Assembly: GCA_023390415.1 (NCBI GenBank)
Contig: JAEWCW010000189.1
Coordinates: forward strand, 1-33,038
Length of the DNA stretch: 33,038 nucleotides
Direction: 5' to 3'
From: Pseudomonadota bacterium
GTDB lineage: Bacteria > Pseudomonadota > Alphaproteobacteria > Sphingomonadales > Sphingomonadaceae
Part shown: in pieces, positions 24,463 to 32,472 of the stretch
Position numbering within the stretch: position 1 is the first letter of the stretch
Layout of the letters: each line of letters opens with the position of its first letter
The notes under the pieces: generated by a model
What the model was told of the DNA's origin: nothing
What the model saw: only the letters and a program-made list of their open reading frames with translations
Databases searched by the model: none
Translations under genes and position numbers: made by a program

Positions 24463-24609
24463 ATGCTCGAGAATCCTGTGGCGAAGCGGACGGCGATCGC
24501 GGCCGGAATCGGCGCCTTGATCGCAATCCCGGTGCCCTTGGTCGGACCGATCGTCGGCGCGATCGTCGGCGCGGGCTACGGCTTCCTGACCGCGACCCGG
24601 CGAGGGTGA
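24463..24609 (+). CDS. 48-residue Gly-rich membrane peptide
   Basis: A short gene beginning MLENPVAKRTAIAAGIGALI and continuing AIPVPLVGPIVGAIVGAGYG, ending FLTATRRG. The residues between Lys8 and Tyr39 are almost wholly hydrophobic with GxxxG-like spacing (GPIVGAIVGAGYG), fitting one long or two short membrane helices joined at the Pro pair, with basic residues at both ends. GAAAGGAAGGTGAC lies just before the ATG. The strong promoter and good ribosome binding site support that it is real and well expressed. It resembles small glycine-zipper membrane proteins, but the function is unknown; it could be a stress peptide or a toxin-like peptide. Confidence 0.7.
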   Translation: MLENPVAKRTAIAAGIGALIAIPVPLVGPIVGAIVGAGYGFLTATRRG

Positions 24610-24735
24610 GGAGCTCCGACTGAGGGCGCGGCGGGCAAGCGTGCATGCCTAGACCGCGGGCCTATTCCCACGGCGTTCGTATCGGCGCCGGGAGCTGACT
24701 TGCCTGGGGGCGCGGGGCAGCTAAGCTTGGGCGCG

Positions 24736-25812
24736 ATGCCTCCCCGCACCTTTCGCTTCGACCGATTCCTGCTCGACGAGGGCGACCGGCGGCTGCTTCG
24801 CGACGGCGCGCCGATCGAGCTCAACGGGCGCTATCTGGACGCGCTCGCCCTGCTGGTCCGGGAGGCGGGACGGCTGGTGCCCAAGGAGCGGTTCATGGCG
24901 GAGGTCTGGCGGGGCGTGCCGGTGACCGACGAGGCCCTCACCCAATGCATCCGGACGCTGCGCCGCCAGCTCGGCGATTCGGCGGGAAGCCCGCGGTTCA
25001 TCGAGACGGTCCCGAAACATGGCTATCGGTTCGTGGCCGACGTCGAGGACGGTGTGGAAGGAGAACCGGCGGCAGATGTCTCTCGCGGGTCCCCGAAACG
25101 TGGCGGGCGCGACTATCTGCTTCTCGCCGGCGCGGGAACGGTCGGCGGCGGGATCGCCGGGCTGATCGGCGGTCTGTTCTACGGCTTCGGGGCGGCGGCT
25201 CAGCCGCTTGCGCCCGGCATGGGAGCGGCCTCGGTGCTGCTGGTCGTGCTGTGCCTCACCATCCTCGTCGCCCTGCTCGGCGGGGCCGGCGTGTCGCTCG
25301 GGATGGCGGCTGCAGCGGCAATTTCGAAGAATCTGTGGCGGTGGAGCGTGGCGGGCGCTGCGGCGGGCGGGCTTGCGGTGGGCGGAATCGTCGAGCTGCT
25401 CGGCCTCGATGCGTTCAACCTGCTGCTCGGCCGAGCGCCGGGCGACATTACCGGGGCGGGCGAGGGGCTACTGATCGGCGCCGCCGTCGGCCTCGGCGCC
25501 TGGCTCGCGGGGCGGGGACCGGGACCGGTGGCGCTGCGCCGCTCCATGCTCGTTGCCGCGGGGATCGGCGGCACCGCAGGGCTGGTCATCCCGTTGCTCG
25601 GCGGTCGACTGATGGGCGGCAGCCTGGACCTCCTCGCGCGGCACTTTCCGGGATCGCGGCTACGGCTCGACCGGATCGGCGAGATGTTCGGCGAGAGCGG
25701 CTTCGGGCCGGTCAGCCAGAGCGTCACCGGGGCGCTCGAAGGCGCCTTGTTCGCGGGGTGCGTCGTCGGTGCGATGATCGTCGCCTTGCGCGGGATGGAG
25801 CCCCGCGGCTGA
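24736..25812 (+). CDS. Membrane-bound winged-helix regulator with poly-transmembrane domain
   Basis: A 358-residue protein. Residues 1-~105 are an OmpR/CadC-type winged helix (FRFDRFLLDEGDRRLL, DEALTQCIRTLRRQLGD, RFIETVPKHGYRFVADV). After a short linker come about six Gly/Ala-rich hydrophobic segments from residue ~125 to the end, including LLLAGAGTVGGGIAGLIGGL, VLLVVLCLTILVALLGG and ALEGALFAGCVVGAMIVALR. ToxR/CadC relatives usually have one helix and a periplasmic sensor or a TPR region; here sensing would have to happen in the membrane. The ATG at 24736 is chosen because the winged helix starts there; a TTG at 24700 has a better ribosome binding site (GGGAG) and adds 12 residues. Its targets are unknown. 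Confidence 0.85.
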   Translation: MPPRTFRFDRFLLDEGDRRLLRDGAPIELNGRYLDALALLVREAGRLVPKERFMAEVWRGVPVTDEALTQCIRTLRRQLGDSAGSPRFIETVPKHGYRFVADVEDGVEGEPAADVSRGSPKRGGRDYLLLAGAGTVGGGIAGLIGGLFYGFGAAAQPLAPGMGAASVLLVVLCLTILVALLGGAGVSLGMAAAAAISKNLWRWSVAGAAAGGLAVGGIVELLGLDAFNLLLGRAPGDITGAGEGLLIGAAVGLGAWLAGRGPGPVALRRSMLVAAGIGGTAGLVIPLLGGRLMGGSLDLLARHFPGSRLRLDRIGEMFGESGFGPVSQSVTGALEGALFAGCVVGAMIVALRGMEPRG

Positions 25813-25865
25813 CGGAGCCAGTGCGCCGCCCGGACGTTTCACCTCCACATCAAGAGGAGGATCCG

Positions 25866-26273
25866 ATGAACCATCTGAAACACATTCGTCCGGGCATGCA
25901 GATCGTCAGCGCCGACGACGCGCCTTTGGGCACGGTCGACGCGGTCGAGGGCCGGCGGATCAAGATGACCAAGGCCGACAGCGGCTCGCACAAGGGCCAT
26001 CACCACTACCTCTCCGGCGGCCTCGTCGCCGGCGTCGAGGGGGACACGGTGCGGCTCTCCGCGACCGGCGCCAACGCGGCGATGTTCGAGGAGGAGAAGG
26101 GCGGCGAGGCCCTGGCCGACCACAGCGTGTTCAGTTGGAAGAATATCGGCCTCGGCGCGGCTGCGGCGGGCGCTGCCGCCCTCGTCGGCGGGCTGATCTA
26201 CAGCCGGCGCGATTCGTCCAACGGCGGCGGCCGCGCGAGCCGAAGCAGCGCGCGCGAGAAGAGCGACGCCTGA
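25866..26273 (+). CDS. DUF2171 domain protein with C-terminal membrane helix
   Basis: A 135-residue protein. Residues 1-~70 are a PRC-barrel-like DUF2171 domain (IRPGMQIVSADDAPLGTVDAV, RIKMTKADSG, a His cluster HKGHHHYL, and VEGDTVRLSATG). Residues ~94-114 form a membrane helix (IGLGAAAAGAAALVGGLIYS), followed by a Ser/Arg/Gly-rich basic tail. DUF2171 proteins occur widely in sphingomonads and relatives, often near stress genes; their function is not known to me. AGAGGAGGATCCG before the ATG is a strong ribosome binding site. It lies 53 bases after the winged-helix gene and may share its transcript. Confidence 0.85.
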   Translation: MNHLKHIRPGMQIVSADDAPLGTVDAVEGRRIKMTKADSGSHKGHHHYLSGGLVAGVEGDTVRLSATGANAAMFEEEKGGEALADHSVFSWKNIGLGAAAAGAAALVGGLIYSRRDSSNGGGRASRSSAREKSDA

Positions 26274-26286
26274 GGCTTGATCAGCG

Positions 26287-26319
26287 CTCCCGTGGAGGCC
26301 ATTCGGGCACCCACGGGAG
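26287..26319 (+). promoter_or_regulatory. Hairpin that covers the arsN2 ribosome binding site
   Basis: CTCCCGTGG (26287-26295) pairs perfectly with CCACGGGAG (26311-26319), and GCC/GGC (26298-26300, 26306-26308) can pair in the loop. The right arm contains the Shine-Dalgarno GGGAGG (26315-26320), seven bases before the GTG at 26327. There is no U-run, so it is not a clear terminator. Confidence 0.55.
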
Positions 26320-26326
26320 GCTCGAC

Positions 26327-26755
26327 GTGCGACTGATCAGGGTCGAGGACAGGGATCTGGGCGCGATCGAGGCGGCGCTGCGTGACGCCGGCCTGCCGTT
26401 CGACGATTTGCGCGAGGCGGGGCGGCAATTCTACCGCGGCCCGCCGGGGTGCTTCGTAGGCCTCGAAATCTTCGGCGAGGACGCCCTGCTGCGCTCGATG
26501 GTTGTCCCGGCGACCGAGCGCGGCAAGGGGGTCGGTCAGCGGATGGTGGCGGCCCTGATCGAGTGCGCGCGCGCGCACGGCATATGCCGGCTTTGGCTGC
26601 TGACGACGACGGCGGAGCCGTTCTTCACCGCCTGCGGTTTCGCGCGAGCCGAGCGCGTCGAGGCGCCTGCGCCGATCCGAGGGACGCGCGAGCATCGAGA
26701 CCTTTGCCCGGCATCGGCCACTCTGATGACGCTGGAGATTCCCCGGGGCGGGTGA
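26327..26755 (+). CDS. arsN2: ArsN2-like GNAT N-acetyltransferase
   Basis: A 142-residue GNAT acetyltransferase. The acetyl-CoA site is in LLRSMVVPATERGKGVGQRM (R/Q-x-x-G-x-G/A type), followed by ICRLWLLTTTAEPFFTACGF and the C-terminal PAPIRGTREHRDLCPASATLM, which together match the ArsN2 group linked to arsenic resistance. ArsN relatives acetylate organoarsenicals or the glutamine-synthetase inhibitor phosphinothricin; the real substrate here is unknown, and no arsR, arsB or arsC lies in the window. GTG 26327 is chosen because GGGAGG lies seven bases before it and the fold starts there. The frame is open upstream but that part is antisense-like shadow over the DUF2171 gene. Confidence 0.8.
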   Translation: MRLIRVEDRDLGAIEAALRDAGLPFDDLREAGRQFYRGPPGCFVGLEIFGEDALLRSMVVPATERGKGVGQRMVAALIECARAHGICRLWLLTTTAEPFFTACGFARAERVEAPAPIRGTREHRDLCPASATLMTLEIPRGG

Positions 26756-26841
26756 ACGCAACGCTCAGCCTGGGCGCCGCCTTCTTGAGCTGGCCGAAGA
26801 CCAGCCAGGAAAAGCGTTCCCTCCCTTGACCGGTCGCGCTG

Positions 26842-27210
26842 TCAGCGGACGATGTCTCTGAGCGCCCCTATGAATTCGCGCTCCCGGATCGGCTTTTCGA
26901 TCCGGGGGGTGCCGACGAACTCGGCTGGGATGACGGCGGCATCGTAGCCGGTGACGAAGATGAAGGGGATTCCCCGCCCGGTAAGAAGCTCCGCGAATTC
27001 GAAGCTCGGCCCCTCGCCGAGATTGATGTCGAGGACGGCACCGTCAACGCTTCCGGCTGCCTCGAGCTCGTGCTCGCGGCAGGAGCTTCTGAACGGCCCG
27101 ATGACGCTGGCGCCCGCGCGCTCGAGCAAGGCCTTCTCGTCGCTCGCGAGATAAAAATCATCCTCGACAACGAGGATGCGCTTTCCGTCCAGCGGCCGGT
27201 CCTGACTCAT
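26842..27210 (-). CDS. Single-domain response regulator
   Basis: A 122-residue receiver with no output domain. It has the acidic pair VVEDD (16-18), phospho-acceptor Asp61 (VLDINLG), a conserved Thr (FVTGYD) and Lys (EKPI). Such stand-alone receivers act by protein contact or as phosphate sinks and are common partners of HWE/HisKA2 kinases in alphaproteobacteria. The start overlaps the stop of the kinase gene by 4 bases (27207-27210), so it is the last gene of a three-gene operon and probably the kinase's direct partner. Confidence 0.92.
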   Translation of the reverse strand: MSQDRPLDGKRILVVEDDFYLASDEKALLERAGASVIGPFRSSCREHELEAAGSVDGAVLDINLGEGPSFEFAELLTGRGIPFIFVTGYDAAVIPAEFVGTPRIEKPIREREFIGALRDIVR

Positions 27211-30077
27211 GCGGATCCCCTGTTCCGTGCGTTCGTCTGAAGGATGCTCGCGCGCTCCGCGAGCGGAAATTCGATCGTGACGACCAGCCCCGTCGGCCGG
27301 AACTCCATCGTGCCGGTCCCCTCCAGCTCGTAGGGCACGCGCTGGGTGATCAGCTCAGTTCCGAAGCCGCGGCGGTCCGGTTGGCCGCGGATCGTGACGC
27401 CGAATTCCGACCAGATCAGGCTGAGCTGGACCCTGTCGTCGCCATTGAGCAAGGCCCAGCGCACGTCGATCCGGCCGTCCCGCTCGCTCAGCGCGCCATA
27501 TTTGACCGAGTTGGTCGCAAGCTCGTGGATTGCGAGGCCGAGCACCTCGGCGGCCTTGGCGGGAAGCGAGACGTCCGGCCCGGCGACGACATAGTGGCCG
27601 GGCTGGGCGGCCTGCATCTGGAGTTCGTCGAGGATCAGGCTCTGCAGATCGACCTCGGCCTGGACCTCGCGGGTCAACAGCGCCTGGGTCCGCGCCATGG
27701 CGCTGATCCGCCCTTCGAGATGCTGGACATAATCCTCGACCGTCTCGGCGCTCTCGGACGTGCGCCGCGCCACCGACCGGATCATCGCCATGATGTTGCG
27801 GACCCGGTGCTGGAGCTCGGCGAGCAGGGTCTTCTGATGCTCCTCGGCCCGGCGCCGCTCGGTGACGTTGGTGAAGAGCACCGCGACCCGGTTCCTCTCC
27901 CGGTCCAGGCTGAAGATGTTGAGATCGAAGATCCGGCCGAGCGTCTGCTCGCGCTCCTCGACGCGCAAGGCCTCGCCCGTGTCCAGAGCGCGGCCGTAGA
28001 GCTCGGTCCAGCGCGGGTTCGGACTGCCCAGCAGCTCGGTCGCCGTCTTGCCGACCGGGCAGGGCATGGACGTATGCTGGATGAAGGCGGGGTTCGCATC
28101 GAGAAAGCGGAAGTCCGCCCAGCGGCCTTGCTCGTCCTTGAGGACCTCGACGACGGCATAGGCCTCGTCCATCGATTCGAACAGATTGCGATATTTCTCC
28201 TCGCTCTCGCGCAGCGCCGTCACGGCGCGGGCGCGCTCGATCTCCGCCCAGGCGCGCTCCGCGAGCGCCTGGACCAATGCCACTTCCTCGCGCGTCCAAT
28301 CGCGCGGCGCGACGCGCTGGCTCGTGTTCATGACCGCGCGGAGCCTGCCGGCGACGAGGACCGGCGCCGCGATCCCGGCAGCGTTGCCGCGCTCGACCAT
28401 CGCCCTGCGCGTCGTCCCGGGGATATACGCGTCCGCCGCAGCATCCGAGTAAGCGACCGCGGCTCCGCGCAAATGCTCGGCGGCGAAGGGATCGTCCGGG
28501 TTCAGGGGCCAGCGGGTCGGCGCCAACTCCTTGCCGTCGGCATAGAAGACGCGCTCGGTGACATATTCGCCGGCCGCCTCGTCGATGACGGCCCAGAGGG
28601 TCAGGTCCGTCTTCAGCTTCTGGGTGATCATCCGACAGGCGGTGTCGGCGACGACCGCCGGATCGGTGACGTCGCGCACCGCATCGGTGAACCGGACCAG
28701 CAGCTGGAAACGCTCTTCGCTCTCCCGAAGCGCCGCTTCGGCGCGCGCCCGCTGGACGGCGTCCCAGGTCCGTTCGGCGACATCCTGGACGAGCTCGATT
28801 TCCGTGCCGGTCCACGCGCGCGGGGTCGCGCTTTGAAGACCCAGTTCAGCCACCAGCCGGCCGTCCTTCGCCAGGGTGGTGATGATTGCGGCGCGCACGC
28901 CCGCCTTGATCCAGGCAGCGCGCTCTTCCGCACGAAACCCTTGGTCGCTTTCGATGTCGCGAACGACCAGCGGTTCACCGCGATAGCGCGCCTCCATCGT
29001 GTGCGACCCGAAGCGTCCGTAGGCGAACCGCTCCGCGAAGGGCGTGGCGGGCGGGCGCACATATTGACCGCGGATCGTGCCGACCTCCGATCCATGCTCG
29101 CCTTCGACCTCCGCATACATCGCCCGGTCGACGCCGAGATGCTCGGCAAGCAGGCGGGTGGTCGTCGCCTGGATCTCGCCGGCATCGCCGATTGGGCGCA
29201 GCACATCGCTCAGCCTGAGCAGGAAGGCCTGCCGCTCCTCCAGTCGTTGCCGCTCCAGCTCGGCGCGCTTGCGCTCGCTGATGTCGTCGTAAAGGGCGAT
29301 GACGCGGTCCCCCTTGCCGGGATAAGCGGAGACTTCGAACCACCGCCCGAGCTGTTCGATCTCGCCCTCGATCCGCTCCGGCCTGCCGGTCCGTGCGACC
29401 CGGTCCAACGTCTCCGTCCAGGCCCGCTCGAGCCCCGGAAACAACTCGCCTGCCCGCCGGCCTATCGCGTCAGCGACCCGAATACCAAACAGCCGTTCGA
29501 ACGCCGGGTTCAGCTCCAGATAGAGCTGGTCGACGGCACGCCCCTGCTCGTCGCGGACGAGCTCGAGCTCGCAATAACCCTGGCCCATCGTCTCGAAGAG
29601 GGTACGATATTTCGACTCGCTCTCGCGCAGCCGCTGCTCGGTATCCTTGCGCTCGGTTATGTCGCGCCAGAAGCAGGCTACGCCACCGTCGGCAGTGGGA
29701 TAGGCACGCACGTCGATCCACATCTGCCTGCCGTCAGGCCATTGGTAGACATGCTCGAGCGAGCCCGGCTCGCGCACCGCCATCACGCGCTTGTAGAGTT
29801 CGCCCACCGGCGAGTGCTCGCTGCGCGGGAACGCCTCCCAATGCGAGCGGCCGATCAGCTCCTCGCGCGACCGCCCGTCCAGCCTCAAAGTCTCCTCATT
29901 GACTTCAAGGATCGTGAAATTGTCGTCGAAATGCGCGAAGCCCTCGCGCATCGCATCGAGGATCCCGCGAAGGGGCCGGTCGCTCCCGTAGAGCTCGTCC
30001 CTTGCCGCGGGCGGGGCGGGCCTGTCGCAGTTGTCCGAGTTTCGCGAGGGCGCGCCGGGCGGCTCAGTCATTGGCAT
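27207..30077 (-). CDS. Soluble multi-PAS/GAF HWE-family histidine kinase
   Basis: A 956-residue cytoplasmic sensor with no membrane helix. Approximate layout: PAS (35-150), PAS (155-275), GAF (290-440), GAF (455-620), PAS (635-745), then an HWE kinase core. The phospho-acceptor is His757 in ELQHRVRNIMAMIRS, and the ATPase domain carries the HWE marks AIHELATNSVKYGALS and LIWSEFG. No LOV-type cysteine motif (NCRFLQ) or bilin-binding Cys is seen, so light sensing is not supported; redox, gas or small-molecule sensing is possible. The start at 30077 overlaps the crp-like gene by 14 bases; ATG 30071 would overlap by 8. It ends in a 4-base overlap with the receiver gene. Confidence 0.9.
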   Translation of the reverse strand: MPMTEPPGAPSRNSDNCDRPAPPAARDELYGSDRPLRGILDAMREGFAHFDDNFTILEVNEETLRLDGRSREELIGRSHWEAFPRSEHSPVGELYKRVMAVREPGSLEHVYQWPDGRQMWIDVRAYPTADGGVACFWRDITERKDTEQRLRESESKYRTLFETMGQGYCELELVRDEQGRAVDQLYLELNPAFERLFGIRVADAIGRRAGELFPGLERAWTETLDRVARTGRPERIEGEIEQLGRWFEVSAYPGKGDRVIALYDDISERKRAELERQRLEERQAFLLRLSDVLRPIGDAGEIQATTTRLLAEHLGVDRAMYAEVEGEHGSEVGTIRGQYVRPPATPFAERFAYGRFGSHTMEARYRGEPLVVRDIESDQGFRAEERAAWIKAGVRAAIITTLAKDGRLVAELGLQSATPRAWTGTEIELVQDVAERTWDAVQRARAEAALRESEERFQLLVRFTDAVRDVTDPAVVADTACRMITQKLKTDLTLWAVIDEAAGEYVTERVFYADGKELAPTRWPLNPDDPFAAEHLRGAAVAYSDAAADAYIPGTTRRAMVERGNAAGIAAPVLVAGRLRAVMNTSQRVAPRDWTREEVALVQALAERAWAEIERARAVTALRESEEKYRNLFESMDEAYAVVEVLKDEQGRWADFRFLDANPAFIQHTSMPCPVGKTATELLGSPNPRWTELYGRALDTGEALRVEEREQTLGRIFDLNIFSLDRERNRVAVLFTNVTERRRAEEHQKTLLAELQHRVRNIMAMIRSVARRTSESAETVEDYVQHLEGRISAMARTQALLTREVQAEVDLQSLILDELQMQAAQPGHYVVAGPDVSLPAKAAEVLGLAIHELATNSVKYGALSERDGRIDVRWALLNGDDRVQLSLIWSEFGVTIRGQPDRRGFGTELITQRVPYELEGTGTMEFRPTGLVVTIEFPLAERASILQTNARNRGSA

Positions 30078-30825
30078 CGAGATGCCGCCCCTCCCGGCCG
30101 AGATGGAGATAATTGGGATTGAACATCGCTGTGCTCTTCAGGGCGGCGAGATCGGGGATCGTCAGCCGCTTCTGCGCCAGCTTGATCAGCCCTTCGCGCC
30201 GCAACTCCTGCAGCGTCCGGTTGACATGAACCGCGGTCAGGCCGCTCGCTTCGGCCAGATCGGCCTGGGTGACCGGAAATTCGCAGCTATGGCCGTCGGT
30301 GAGGCCGACCTCGCGCAGCCGGATGAACATCTCGACGAGCAGATGGGCGATCCGCTCATAGGCGCTTCGCTGGCCAATGTTGAGCAGCCACTCGCGCTGG
30401 ACGGAGGCGGTGACCAGCTCGTGCCAGAGAAGGGCCTGGGCGATGCGCGGGCGTTCGCCGATGATCCGGTCAAGCTCATCGGGCGCGATCAGGGCGTAGC
30501 TGACCCTGGTGATTGCGCCGATCGAGTGATCCATCTGTTTCAAGATGAAGACGTTGAGATCGCAGAAATCGCCGGGAACGAAGAGGCCGACAATCTGGCG
30601 GCGGCCGTCCGGAAGTCCTTTATAGCGACAGGCCCAGCCGCTGAGGATGAGGCGCACCGCCTTCGGCTCCTCTCCCTCGCGGATCAGGTCCCGGCGTGGT
30701 TGCGCCTCCAGCACCGGATGGCCTGCCAGCGAGGCGAGCGCCGCCCGGTCCTCCTGCGACAGATGCGTGTAGCCCTGAAGCTTGAGGATGAGCCGGTCCG
30801 CCCCCGAAGAACCTTTCATGGCCAT
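30064..30825 (-). CDS. Crp/Fnr-family transcription regulator
   Basis: A 253-residue regulator with an N-terminal cyclic-nucleotide-binding-like beta-roll (GWACRYKGLPDGRRQIVGLFVPGDFCDL), a long dimer helix, and a winged helix-turn-helix (VTQADLAEASGLTAVHVNRTLQELRREG). No N-terminal Cys cluster is present, so it is not an iron-sulfur Fnr, and the cAMP-contact residues are not clearly kept. It heads the operon with the HWE kinase and receiver, overlapping the kinase by up to 14 bases. It may respond to, or be controlled by, their signalling, since the receiver has no DNA-binding domain. ATGs at 30825 and 30819 are both possible; 30825 is given. Confidence 0.92.
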   Translation of the reverse strand: MAMKGSSGADRLILKLQGYTHLSQEDRAALASLAGHPVLEAQPRRDLIREGEEPKAVRLILSGWACRYKGLPDGRRQIVGLFVPGDFCDLNVFILKQMDHSIGAITRVSYALIAPDELDRIIGERPRIAQALLWHELVTASVQREWLLNIGQRSAYERIAHLLVEMFIRLREVGLTDGHSCEFPVTQADLAEASGLTAVHVNRTLQELRREGLIKLAQKRLTIPDLAALKSTAMFNPNYLHLGREGRHLDAND

Positions 30826-30917
30826 GGAGACTAGCCTCTTCGGCCACTCCTTCCCTCACATAGATTAGGACGCCACGAGGGTGGAACGAAGAAGAAGCTG
30901 AATCGGTCCGGCCAGTC

Positions 30918-32468
30918 TCAATGGCCCGCGCCGGGCGCGGCGGGGGCGGCGCGGCGGGTAAACATGATGAGCGGCAGGAGGACGCAGAAGAGCAAGGCGA
31001 GGACGACGAAGACGTTGTTCAGCGCCATCACCAGCGACTCGCGTTCGACGATCCCGGCGAGCTGGGCGAGGGCCGCGGCATTGGGATCGGCGACTCCCTG
31101 GGCGGCGAGGCCGGCGGCGGTCTGATCGAGCCAGGCCTGGGCATCGGCATGTCCGGAGGAGACCGCGGTCGCCAGCTCGGTCCGGTGCATCGCCTGGCCG
31201 CTCATGATCAGCGAGTTGATGATCGCGAGGCCGATCGCGCCGCCGAGATTGCGGGTGAGGTTGAACAGGCCAGAGGCGTTCTGGACGCGCTCCGGCGGGA
31301 GCGTGCCGAGGGCAAGGCCGGTCATCGGGATCATGCACATCATCATTCCGGCGCCGCGCAGGACCTGTGGAAGGGCGAGCTCCCAGAAGCCGCTGTCCGC
31401 GGTCAGCTTCGCATTCTCCCACATGCCCAAGGCGGTGAGCGCGATTCCGAGGCCGAGCATGACGCGGAGATCGAGCTTCTCCTGGAGCTTGCCCATGATC
31501 GGGGCGGAGAAGAACATGGCGATTCCGGTGACCATCATCACCTCGCCGATCTGCAGCGTCGAATAGCCGCGCACCCCGCCGAGGAAGAGCGGGAGCAAAT
31601 AGATCGAGCCGTAGAGGCCGAAGCCGGCGACGATCGAGACCGCAGCGCCGATCAGGAAATTGCGGTTTGCGAAGACCTTCAGATCGACGATCGGCGAGGT
31701 GGCGGTGAAGGCGCGCCAGAAGAACAGGGCGCCGCCCGCCGCCATCACGATCGCCATCTTGAGCACCGCGGGATCGGCGAGCCAATCGTGCTTGGGCCCT
31801 TCCTCCAGCACGAACTCCAGCGCGCCGAGGAACAGCGCCATTCCGACCAGGCCGGCGAGATCGAGGCGCTTCAGAAGTTCCGGCTCCTCCTGCCGAAGCG
31901 GGCTCAGGGTCCAGACCAAGGCGGCGCAGGCGAAGCCCGGGACGACGTTGATCAGGAACAGCCAGTGCCAGCCCATATGCTCGGTGATCCACCCGCCCAA
32001 AGTCGGCCCGATCGAGGGAGCGAGGGTGGAGACCATGCCCACCAGGACGATGGCGGGGCCGCGCTTGGCCTCCGGGAACAGGATGAAAAGGGCGGCCATG
32101 GTCGTCGGGATCATCGCGCCGCCGAGGAAACCCTGGAGGGTGCGGAAGAGGATCAGCGACTGGATGTTCCAGGCGAAGGCGCAGGCGAGGCTGGCGAGGG
32201 TGAAGCCGGCGGCCGAGAAGGCGAAGAGCTTTCGCATCGAGATGGCGCGGCCGAGCAGGCCGGAGAGCGGGATCGCGATGACCTCGGCGATCAGATAGGC
32301 GGTCTGGATCCAGGCGATCTCGTCGGCCGAGGCGGAGATCCCGGCCTGGATCTCGCGCAGCGAGCCGGCGACGATCTGGATGTCCAGGATCGCCATGAAA
32401 TTGCCGATGATCATGGCAATGTAGCCGAGCCAGATCTGGCGCGGGCTCAGCCTGTCGAGACCGGGCAT
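30918..32468 (-). CDS. emrB: EmrB/QacA (DHA2) MFS multidrug exporter
   Basis: A 516-residue 14-helix proton-driven exporter. The N-terminus (IAMIIGNFMAILDIQIVAGS) holds helix 1 with the DHA2 motif LDxxIV; WIQTAYLIAEVIAIPLSG and FRTLQGFLGGAMIPTTMAAL are further family landmarks. Paired with the HlyD-type gene upstream it would form a tripartite pump with an outer-membrane channel encoded elsewhere. The ATG at 32468 is four bases after the emrA stop, with little ribosome binding site of its own, so coupling is likely. The substrate is unknown. The 92-base gap before the Crp-like gene shows no clear terminator. Confidence 0.94.
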   Translation of the reverse strand: MPGLDRLSPRQIWLGYIAMIIGNFMAILDIQIVAGSLREIQAGISASADEIAWIQTAYLIAEVIAIPLSGLLGRAISMRKLFAFSAAGFTLASLACAFAWNIQSLILFRTLQGFLGGAMIPTTMAALFILFPEAKRGPAIVLVGMVSTLAPSIGPTLGGWITEHMGWHWLFLINVVPGFACAALVWTLSPLRQEEPELLKRLDLAGLVGMALFLGALEFVLEEGPKHDWLADPAVLKMAIVMAAGGALFFWRAFTATSPIVDLKVFANRNFLIGAAVSIVAGFGLYGSIYLLPLFLGGVRGYSTLQIGEVMMVTGIAMFFSAPIMGKLQEKLDLRVMLGLGIALTALGMWENAKLTADSGFWELALPQVLRGAGMMMCMIPMTGLALGTLPPERVQNASGLFNLTRNLGGAIGLAIINSLIMSGQAMHRTELATAVSSGHADAQAWLDQTAAGLAAQGVADPNAAALAQLAGIVERESLVMALNNVFVVLALLFCVLLPLIMFTRRAAPAAPGAGH

Positions 32469-32472
32469 GGGA

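Noticed and set aside
26563..26576. Alternating purine-pyrimidine palindrome GTGCGCGCGCGCAC, possible Z-DNA
   Set aside because: It lies within the arsN2 coding sequence and is explained by Cys-Ala-Arg-Ala codons; short runs of this kind are expected at this GC content.
28975..29600. Possible photoreceptor (bilin-binding GAF or LOV) in the HWE kinase
   Set aside because: No LOV NCRFLQ motif and no suitably placed Cys in either GAF domain was seen, so light sensing is unsupported.
27381..30122. 913-codon open frame on the + strand across the HWE kinase gene
   Set aside because: It is antisense to a gene with clear PAS, GAF and HWE motifs. Long antisense frames arise easily in GC-rich DNA, and its translation shows no recognisable domain.
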